A stretch of 64,000 nucleotides of DNA, taken from JARRQJ01 sp963761035 (GTDB lineage: Bacteria; Pseudomonadota; Gammaproteobacteria; DRLM01). Under the pieces are notes generated by a model that saw only the letters and a list, made by a program, of their open reading frames with translations, ran no database searches and had not been told where the DNA came from. Where the stretch lies: positions 2,356,001 through 2,420,000 of the forward strand of contig CAVXFH010000002.1 in assembly GCA_963761035.1 (NCBI GenBank), given 5' to 3'. Below are positions 17,965 through 25,702 of this stretch, in pieces (the stretch's first letter is position 1; each line of letters opens with the position of its first letter). The position numbers and the translations under genes are program-made.

Positions 17965-19452
17965 ATGAATACATCAGTATCGTCCAAAAACTCTGGAACT
18001 ACTGCAACGTCCTGCGCGACGACGGCATGTCGTATGGCGATTACGTCGAGCAGCTCACCTATCTGCTATTCCTCAAGATGGCCGACGAGCGCACCAAGGC
18101 GCCGTACAACCAGAAGAGCCCAGTGCCGAAGAAGTACAGTTGGCCAGCCTCATCAAGAAGAGACGGCGACGAGCTGTTCGATCACTACCGCCATACCCTT
18201 GAGGCGCTGGGCAACCAGAAGGGCTTGCTCGGGCTGATCTTCAACAAGTCGCAGAACAAGTTCCAGGACCCGGCCAAGCTGCGGCGGCTGATCGTGGACC
18301 TCATCGACAAGGAAACCTGGGTGTCGATGAGCGCCGACGTGAAGGGCGATGCCTACGAAGGCCTGCTGGAAAAGAACGCCCAGGACACCAAGTCCGGCGC
18401 CGGCCAGTACTTCACCCCGCGCCCGCTGATCCAGGCCATTGTGGATGTCATGGCCCCGAAGCCCGGCGAGACCGTGAGCGACCCGGCCTGCGGCACCGGC
18501 GGCTTTCTGCTCGCGGCGCACGACTATGTGGTGAAGCACAATCCCAACCTGACCAAGCCGCAAAAGACCAAGCTCAAGGAGGAAACCTTCAAGGGCTGGG
18601 AGCTGGTGCAGGCCACGGCGCGGCTGTGCGCCATGAACATGCTGCTGCACGGCATCGGTAGCCAGGACTTCGAGCCCATCGTGGTGTCCGACTCGCTGGC
18701 CGCCGATCCCGGCGACCGTTTCGACCTGGTGCTCACCAATCCGCCCTTCGGCAAGAAGAGCAGCACCACGATTGTGGGCGAGGAGGGCAAGGTCAGCAAA
18801 GAGCGCGACATCGTCGAGCGCGGCGACTTCTGGACCACCACCTCGAACAAACAGCTCAACTTCGTCCAGCACGTCAAAACCCTGCTCAAGCAAAACGGCC
18901 GCGCCGCCGTGGTCGTGCCCGACAACGTGCTGTTCGAAGGCGGCGCCGGCGAAACCATCCGCCGCAAGCTCCTGCACGAGTGCGACGTCCACACCCTGCT
19001 GCGCCTGCCCACCGGCCTGTTCTACGCCCAGGGCGTAAAGGCGAACGTGCTGTTCTTCGACAAGAAACCCGCCAGCGAAACCCCGTGGACCAAGAAGCTC
19101 TGGATCTACGACCTGCGCACCAACATGCACTTCACGCTCAAGACCGACCCCTTGAAGCGCGAAGACCTCGACGAATTCGTAAAGTGCTACAACCCCGAGA
19201 ATCGCCACAAGCGCGAAGCCACATGGTCCGAAAGAAACCCGACGGCCGCTGGCGCGCCTACACCTACGACGAAATCGCCGCCCGCGACAAGGTCAGCCTG
19301 GATATCTTCTGGCTCAGGGATGAAACACTGTCCGATTCCGATAATCTCCCGCGCCGGATGTGATCGCCGCGGAAATTGTTGAGGATCTAGAGGCGGCGTT
19401 GGAGCAGTTTAGGGAGATTGCGGGGGATCTCGGCAGTCCCGTTACTGAATAA
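17965..19452 (+). pseudogene. hsdM: Type I modification methylase HsdM, nearly full length but frameshifted
   Basis: HsdM is the N6-adenine methyltransferase of type I systems. Almost the whole protein is readable: N-terminal helical domain (IVQKLWNYCNVLRDDGMSYG), then GQYFTPRPLIQAIVDVM, SAM-binding motif I DPACGTGGFLLAA near 18480, and catalytic motif IV LTNPPFGKKSS near 18735. The C-terminal part is EKNPDGRWRAYTYDE-like text and then IAAEIVEDLEAALEQFREIA ending at 19452. Three frame errors are seen: near 17977 just after the ATG, near 19225, and near 19360. An internal ATG at 18027 could restart a core-bearing protein, but with a scrambled C-terminus. This third copy lacks the palindrome insertion found in copies 1 and 2, so it represents the ancestral 5' end. 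Confidence 0.88.
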
Positions 19453-19475
19453 ATCGAATTAAGGGGAGGGTGTTA

Positions 19476-20484
19476 ATGCAGGTCATTTGGACTAAGAGCG
19501 GTATTTTCTATCAGGCAGACTACCAAAGTGAGGCAGACCTGGAGTCGGCGATCCTTGATGTTCAGAACGACCTCTTCGGTGAAAATAGAATATACCTCGA
19601 TGTAAAAAAGAAAATTGGTACCAAGGGTGGTCAACGGAATATACCGGATGGTTACTTGCTTGATCTCAGAGATGAGAAGCCGAAACTCTATGTTGTCGAA
19701 AATGAGCTGGCGGTACATGACCCGCTGCGCCACATCGCAGTCCAGATTCTCCAGTTTTCTTTATCTTTTGAATCCGAACCCCGTTTGGTCAAACAGATAC
19801 TTTTTGACGCTGTAACTAAAGATGCCATGATAAGTGAGCAATGTGAGAAGTACGCGCACGATAGAGGATATCGTAACTTAGACCATTTGTTGGAATACTT
19901 GGTTTTTGAATCAAAATTCGCCGCACTCTGTAATCATTGATGCATCACCTGATAACCTGGAAAACATACTTGTAGAGAAGTTTGCATTTGGTGTTGAAGT
20001 TATTCAGTTGGCACGGTTCGAGAATTCGAATAATGAGAAATATTATGTTTTTGAGCCATTTCTAGCGGACGTTGGGCTCGATATCGCCTCTACGTTAGCG
20101 ACGAAAGTACCGACCGGAAAGAGATTGGAAGTAAGCGATATCGACACCATCGTCGTGCCAGCCAGGCCAGAGGGATTTGAGCGGGTTTTTCTGGGCCAAA
20201 ATCGATGGTATGCGATCCGCATACATGGGAGCACTAGGCCGCAGATTAAATACATTGCTGGATATCAGGTGGCGCCTGTTTCCGCAATTACTCACATTGC
20301 TCCTGTGAAGTCTATCGAATCGTGGCAGGATAGTGGTAAATATGTCGTTAACTTTTCAGAGCCAGCTAGAGAAATAGGACCGATACAATTAGTTAAGAAA
20401 GGTCGTGTGAAACAGCTGCAAAATGCCAGATACACAACTAGAGCGAAGTTAGATGGTGCGAGCACTCTTGACGATGTTTGGTGA
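19476..20484 (+). pseudogene. PD-(D/E)XK-like protein, one frameshift
   Basis: I recognise no named family. The start at 19476 has a strong GGGGAGGG site. N-terminal part: KIGTKGGQRNIPDGYLLDLR then KPKLYVVENELAVHDPLRHI, an arrangement (Asp, then Glu-x-Glu) like restriction-type nuclease cores. At 19920-19935 one extra base moves the frame: AALCNH-stop versus the continuing VIIDASPDNLENILVEKFAF. The second part runs to 20484, with FEPFLADVGLDIASTL, DTIVVPARPEGFERVFL and a basic C-terminus. Joined length about 336 residues. It directly follows hsdM in the same direction. One indel in an otherwise conserved gene means either recent decay or a sequencing error. Confidence 0.6.
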
Positions 20485-20533
20485 TGTCGAACTAATAGCT
20501 GAGCAAGATAAAAATTAAAGGGGGGAGTCAGTA

Positions 20534-20916
20534 ATGGTAACTAAGAAAGAAGCTACAAACCCGTAGAACTACTAAAGGTGCTCTAATTAAAGAAATGTCA
20601 AAAGAAACTTCCGAGTGAAATTCTGGCGAGTCCGATATTTCGAGAGAAACTGAAGGAGTTAATGAAGGGTTACGCAGGCATATACGCTTTATACCGAAAA
20701 AACAGAGTCTACTATGTCGGTATAACAACCAATCTATTTGCTAGGGCGAGTCAACATTTGAAAGATCGTCATAAATAAAAATGGGATTATTTTGTTATTG
20801 CTCGCATCAAAATAATGGATTATTTAAAAGATATCGAAACTTTGCTTACACACCTAATGGATCTACCTGGGAACAAGGTAAGGTGGCATGTGCCAAAATA
20901 TGCAGATATCAATTGA
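20534..20916 (+). pseudogene. GIY-YIG nuclease-domain gene, broken by stops
   Basis: The frame through 20581-20916 reads KLPSEILASPIFREKLKELM, then KGYAGIYALYRKNRVYYVGI, TTNLFARASQHLKDRHK, an in-frame TAA, KWDYFVIARIKIMDYLKDIE and TLLTHLMDLPGNK, stop. This is the GIY-YIG core (GIYALY and YYVGIT) with the downstream helix bearing Arg and the later Glu in DIETLL. A second in-frame TAA lies at 20584. The gene is dead unless these stops are read through. It lies between the PD-(D/E)XK-like gene and the secreted-protein pair, in an AT-rich part of the island. Confidence 0.75.
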
Positions 20917-21138
20917 ATTTTACAGTAGATATTGATGATACATACTAAGGAAATTGGAGAAATTAGACGAATATTGCGAAAGTGAACGATTTTTCTTAAT
21001 CAATTGTAGTCGCGACTTGACCTGATAGTTGCCATTTATTTCCAGAAGGTATTCAGGTCATTATGTAGATTTGGTTACTTCCGTGGAAGTGGGATAAAAA
21101 ACCATTATTGTTAAACAATAATATGGAGCGATTGTAAA

Positions 21139-21917
21139 ATGAATAAAATATCAATATTTCTAAAACTAATATTACTAATTTTACTTAATTTATACATCGA
21201 GCAAGCAGCAGCACAATCGCCTGCGTCGCAACCTCCACAAATATCGAAGCCGGTAGATATTCCTTCCACATCATATTCCCCCGCGAATTTCGAATTTGTA
21301 GATTACGAGTATATAGATAAGAATAAAAAGCAAAAAAAACCACAATATATTTGGCGTAGACCGCCAGAAGTACACTATATAATTATTGCTGGTTGTGGAG
21401 GCGGTGGCGGTGGTGGCACTGGTGGGGGAGTTGCAAAGCTGGGCAATCAAAATCTAAATGGAGCATTTGGTCAAGGTGGAAAATCTGGGTTATGGACTAC
21501 AATATTTTTAGGACCACTTAACGCGGATGTTTATAGTGTGTTGATTGGAAAAGAGGGGCCGGAGGGACATTCAAAGATGCGCAGCATTTGACTTATGCAA
21601 GAAAAGGTGATGAAACAGTGTTTTCAGGTCCTGATGCCAACATAATTTTCAGTAGTGGAGACTCTGGCCGATCCTCGCTTGTCACTTCCACATCAGGTGA
21701 GGATAGTATGATAAAAATACATAGCGGTGGGGAAAGCGGCGGTATGTTCAAGAATGGATCAAACGCTACTGAAGATTGTGCTGGTGGTGGTGGTGCCGGA
21801 GAGTTTAAGGGAGGCGGGGCTAAAGTTGGTGGAAAAGGAGGAAATGGAAATATAGTTATTTACCCACTGCCAGATTTTGGCCAAGTATTTAATCTTATGA
21901 CAAAACTTAACAATTAA
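21139..21917 (+). pseudogene. Secreted glycine-rich protein, single frameshift
   Basis: Signal peptide: MNKISIFLKLILLILLNLY, cleaved probably after QAAAQ. A Pro/Ser linker follows, then a glycine-rich domain: HYIIIAGCGGGGGGGTGGG opening and GGKGGNGNIVIYPLPDFG closing. This resembles the glycine-rich domain found in phage tail-fibre tips and surface adhesins, where polyglycine helices form the receptor face. The first ORF stops at 21591; the second (from 21588 in another frame, reading TFKDAQHLTYARKGDETVFS) continues it, so one base change near 21565 splits a roughly 258-residue protein. It lies 31 bp upstream of the 926-residue gene, same direction, with matching low GC. It may be surface-exposed or secreted; function unknown. 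Confidence 0.65.
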
Positions 21918-21948
21918 ATAATGGACGGTTATAACTTCCTTTGCATTT

Positions 21949-24729
21949 ATGAGAAATATCTCGATGTATATAAACAACAAATTGAAAAGGAGATGCAAAT
22001 TACTTTTAGTGATTCGACATTTATTTCTGTTGGCCACGTTATTACTCCTGCCTAGACTAACCAATTCCAGTGAGAATATTTGGAATACAAATAAAGGAGG
22101 TTGTGTTGGTCTATGTTCTGAATTATCTGCGGAACAACGTGCCACTGTCGCATCATGGATACATTCGTCAATAGTGCTAGGCTCAATCGAAGAAGAGCGC
22201 AGATCTGCGCTAGCAACTAAAGCTATTGGTTATGGGGTCAAAGTAATTGGATATGGTGTTGGTGGTATGGATAAGATTGCAGATGAATCTTATCCAGGGG
22301 CGGGAGGTGTAATAGTAGGTATTACTAGTCATGTTATGGATGACGTAGGGAGTCAAATTATTGATGAAGCAAATAAACAAATCGCACAACGTATCGTGGT
22401 AGAGCTTGATAAACAATATACGAATATTATAGATGATAATGGTAAGCTCAACCGTGATGAATTAAGTCATGTGACTTCAGGATCATTAAATTTCTTATTC
22501 AGTCCGGGATTCCAAAATGAAGTCGGTGCACCAGAACTAATTGCTCAGTTACAGGGTAAAGTCACAGCAGATCAATTAAGTGAAGTATTAAAAGATACAA
22601 ACCAAATTAAATTAAACGCGAGTCAGCTTAATGCTAGGATTAAAGCGTTAAATGCTACAGTAATTGCCGCGAAAAATACGCAAAAAATACTTTTAAGTCA
22701 TACAGAAGCGTCTAAACAGACGCTTGATGTATTAAATACTCAACTGGGACGGCAACAAGAATTATTCGAAGCATATTTAAAAAGTAATATGCCAAAAGCT
22801 CAAGTGCTAGCATTAATTAATAGCGGTGCTCTTTCAGTAAGTAGTGAAGAAAAACAGAAATATGATAAAGATGTCCTATTAGAGAACATGAAGGTCGATT
22901 TAGATGGGGTATCCAAAAAGTTTTCTGCACTGTCCGATACATTATCAAATCTTGGTCTCAAAGACGTAGCGGTGGCGACATCATTAACATCTTCATTAGT
23001 GAGCAACGGTGGTGCGTTTGCTGTAGCATGGGCATCGAATAATCCTTTAGCAATCGCGCAATCAGGTGCTGGTTTATTTGCTAGTGTAAAGGCATTTGGG
23101 TATCGACCACGTCCAAGTGCTGAAATGCAAATGCTGAGCCGTGCACTTGAAGAAATTCATGCATTAAGTATAAAAATAGATAAATATCATGCTGAAGAAA
23201 TGCAAATACTACAATCAATCTATTCAAAGCTTGATGATATCGATAATCGTCTTCAGCGAGAATTTGGGTCACTATTTTTTGATATAGCTTTGCTACAGAG
23301 AGATGTTAGAGAGCTTCTTAGTGATTCTGTGTATAAATGTGGAAGACTTGTGGAGGAATATGCTACATCAGAAAAACTACATACCATGGGGGATGGCTTT
23401 AAATCATTTGCATCTTGGTTTCAGTCGGATGGAAGAAATATAGATTATTTATCATGTTTAGATGGTCTTACATCGCGTCTCGAGGTTAAGTCAGAAACGA
23501 ACTTCTCAGGTCTTCTTCGTGCAGAAATGGCTACAGAGGGTCAGAGTGGGGATTCTATTAAACAGAGGCGCGAGGAAGTACGAAAACTAGAAGAACAGGT
23601 TATATGGCCAACCGTTGACTATACAAGTAAATATAGCACCGCTAAAGATTCACATGAAAGACTTAATTTACTATACACACCGCAAAGCTCAATTTGTGAT
23701 GTATATAAGTATTCAGGCGAGCAACCAAGTAGATTGTGTAACAGATATAAATCTGTTGCTTGGGCGCCAACAAAACTTGTTGTAAGTGAATTCAATCCTG
23801 GTGGTGGTGCATTAATCTCGCCTGATGCGACACTGGAACTTGCACGTTTTGCAAGAATACTTGCGCCATGGAACACAGCATTAACTGAAACAAGCAATGG
23901 AATTTACCCGCGTGTAATTACGCGTGATGAGGCTTTCCAACTGACTATTCAAAAAGGATCGCAGCGGACTCGCCACCTCTACATGTTGCGAAATGCGATA
24001 AATGCACTAGATCTGAGTATTGCTCAAGCACAATTATTAGCGGGAATTCCAGTAATAATAAATGCTGTAAAAATATTAGAAGATCAGATATTGCCAAGCT
24101 ATGCAAGAGCACGACTATTAAATGACAGCGTAGAAATTAATAAGATATTAGCAGTAAAACTACCAAATGGTAAAACAAGAGTTGACTGTTCTACTGGAAA
24201 TGCCCCGTATGATACGCTTTGTTTAATGCAAACAAACAGGTGGTTTGCATCAAATGTCATAGCAACCCTGTTGATGCGTCGAATTGAGAGAAGTGGTTTG
24301 TCTTATGATGATTGGAGGCGTACTGCAAGTTTGCCATTTTCACCTGATGTATCTAAGATCATGGGTCCAGATATTTTACTTATCAATGCGGCTCCATCTA
24401 GCAAAGAAATGGAGTTTAATACTTGGGCAATTGAATTACCAAGAGTTAATACTACATTATATGAAACTAAGGAAAGTGCATCAGATTGTTGGACATTGGG
24501 AAAAGTTCCGAACATTGACAATAATAGCAATTTCTATAGAAACCAAAATAGTAGCATGTGCTATATATTGCCTCATTATACGACGATTGATTTTAATCTA
24601 TTAACTTTTCCCTATGGGTATGAAGCGATGCTCGGAGAAAGGTATTCACTTATCGAAGAATTAGCAGAACTGTGTGATGGTCTCAATGTAAGGCAATTTG
24701 AATTGTGTGACAATCTGAAGCAGAATTAA
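21949..24729 (+). CDS. Large secreted helical protein with hydrophobic core segment, function unknown
   Basis: 926 residues, not recognised. A long N-terminal signal-type segment (KLLLVIRHLFLLATLLLLPR) with basic residues before it. Residues about 80-140 are Gly/Ile-rich amphipathic (GYGVKVIGYGVGGMDKIADE). A long helical region with heptad character covers about 190-340, then a hydrophobic stretch VAVATSLTSSLVSNGGAFAV and AWASNNPLAIAQSGAGLFAS (about 345-385), then another coiled coil (IHALSIKIDKYHAEEMQILQ and LDDIDNRLQREFG, about 400-450). The C-terminal half is globular with several Cys pairs. Long helices around a hydrophobic hairpin are seen in alpha-helical pore-forming toxins, but I cannot assign a family. 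AT-rich codons throughout point to foreign origin. No strong ribosome-binding site; start could be 21949 or 21964. Confidence 0.7.
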   Translation: MRNISMYINNKLKRRCKLLLVIRHLFLLATLLLLPRLTNSSENIWNTNKGGCVGLCSELSAEQRATVASWIHSSIVLGSIEEERRSALATKAIGYGVKVIGYGVGGMDKIADESYPGAGGVIVGITSHVMDDVGSQIIDEANKQIAQRIVVELDKQYTNIIDDNGKLNRDELSHVTSGSLNFLFSPGFQNEVGAPELIAQLQGKVTADQLSEVLKDTNQIKLNASQLNARIKALNATVIAAKNTQKILLSHTEASKQTLDVLNTQLGRQQELFEAYLKSNMPKAQVLALINSGALSVSSEEKQKYDKDVLLENMKVDLDGVSKKFSALSDTLSNLGLKDVAVATSLTSSLVSNGGAFAVAWASNNPLAIAQSGAGLFASVKAFGYRPRPSAEMQMLSRALEEIHALSIKIDKYHAEEMQILQSIYSKLDDIDNRLQREFGSLFFDIALLQRDVRELLSDSVYKCGRLVEEYATSEKLHTMGDGFKSFASWFQSDGRNIDYLSCLDGLTSRLEVKSETNFSGLLRAEMATEGQSGDSIKQRREEVRKLEEQVIWPTVDYTSKYSTAKDSHERLNLLYTPQSSICDVYKYSGEQPSRLCNRYKSVAWAPTKLVVSEFNPGGGALISPDATLELARFARILAPWNTALTETSNGIYPRVITRDEAFQLTIQKGSQRTRHLYMLRNAINALDLSIAQAQLLAGIPVIINAVKILEDQILPSYARARLLNDSVEINKILAVKLPNGKTRVDCSTGNAPYDTLCLMQTNRWFASNVIATLLMRRIERSGLSYDDWRRTASLPFSPDVSKIMGPDILLINAAPSSKEMEFNTWAIELPRVNTTLYETKESASDCWTLGKVPNIDNNSNFYRNQNSSMCYILPHYTTIDFNLLTFPYGYEAMLGERYSLIEELAELCDGLNVRQFELCDNLKQN

Positions 24730-24831
24730 TAAATAGCTGTTTCATCCGTTATCGATAGGCCATTGTGAGAGAGCTTGTTGTAAATATAGTAGAGACTCAG
24801 TAGATATAACATTCGAAGTCATATTAGTGTA

Positions 24832-24987
24832 AATTTGCACAATAGGTTGACCCAGTTTGTTTGAGATTTTGCATTTAAGATAGACCCATTACAGATAAAT
24901 GCACGCCTTGTGCTCTGTGGGATTTAGTCCAATTTGTCGGGTCAAATCAAAATGCAATTAGAGGGTCAATCTGGCGTGCAAATCAAC
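24832..24987 (+). repeat. 156-bp noncoding repeat, copy A
   Basis: Ends GGTTGACCCAG and GGGTCAATCTGG are roughly inverted. A copy in opposite orientation, about 85-90% identical by eye, lies at 46868-47023. No ORF. It looks like a small non-autonomous mobile element. Confidence 0.7.
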
Positions 24988-24991
24988 ACAC

Positions 24992-25182
24992 AGTTCAATT
25001 ACAGTTAACCATAGTTCAAATAGAGTTCAAATACAGTTGAAACAGAGTAGATGTGAGGCTAGGTGTGGCAGCGATGGATTTACTGGCGTTTGGGAAAGGA
25101 TGCTGTAGGGATGGCAACTATCCCGATATAGATGCGGAATAGATGAAGAATAGTTGAAATTCGTAGTTGGTTGGCTGAGTTG
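24992..25182 (+). repeat. Right phased repeat array
   Basis: Inner block: AGTTC, AGTTA, AGTTC, AGTTC, AGTTG, AGTAG beginning at 24992, 25003, 25013, 25024, 25035 and 25046, spaced 10-11 bp. Outer block: AGATG at 25130 and 25141, AGTTG at 25152, 25165 and 25178. Composition and order mirror the left array at 7620-7840 in reverse orientation, with the AGATG/AGTTG block on the outer side in both. Confidence 0.7.
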
Positions 25183-25277
25183 TTCCTATATTGATTGACC
25201 TGTCAGGCAGTGTGATCCAAGCGGATAGCAGTAAATTTATCGACTTGGAAAGAGGAGACGGATACATCAATTGGCAG

Positions 25278-25295
25278 CTGTGCCAAATTTGTGCC
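25278..25295. promoter_or_regulatory. Putative integrase arm-type site, right end
   Basis: Exact second copy of CTGTGCCAAATTTGTGCC, same orientation as 5340-5357, 108 bp inside the right attachment core. Confidence 0.5.
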
Positions 25296-25403
25296 AGCGC
25301 CCAATCTGCTGGCAGTGGAAATCAGTGAGTTATAGCGGGCACAGCGAAAAGGCAAGCGTCGTAAGTAGCTGTTTTATAAATATATAAATTAACTAAGCTA
25401 CGA

Positions 25404-25520
25404 CTACGAACCAGGCGGTCGGGAGTTCGAATCTCTCCGGGCGCGCCATAAAAACAATAAGTTATATCAATTTATTCGCTAGCTGTAATTCTTAAGTCAC
25501 CACTAAGTCACCACGGCGAA
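25404..25520 (+). repeat. attR of the 20-kb island, with right flank
   Basis: 25404-25448 repeats the tRNA-Arg 3' half exactly (45 of 45), closing the island begun at 5250. The following flank, ATAAAAACAATAAGTTA to AAGTCACCACTAAGTCACCA, recurs after the cores at 42596, 46710 and 51922, and weakly at 27962. The tandem AAGTCACCA pair may be an arm-type site for a different, missing integrase. Confidence 0.85.
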
Positions 25521-25702
25521 AATTGTTGGGGATGAAATGGTGACGCGCTTAGGTCCACCCTTGGCCACAAGTTCGAATCAACCCACTTCTCTTATTCCAA
25601 TTACCCATTATTGAGACTTGGATCACGTCTAACTCCTACTCGCGCGCTTACGTTGTTGTGTGCTGGTCGATTATTACTGTGGTAACTCGGAGGATGAATC
25701 CC

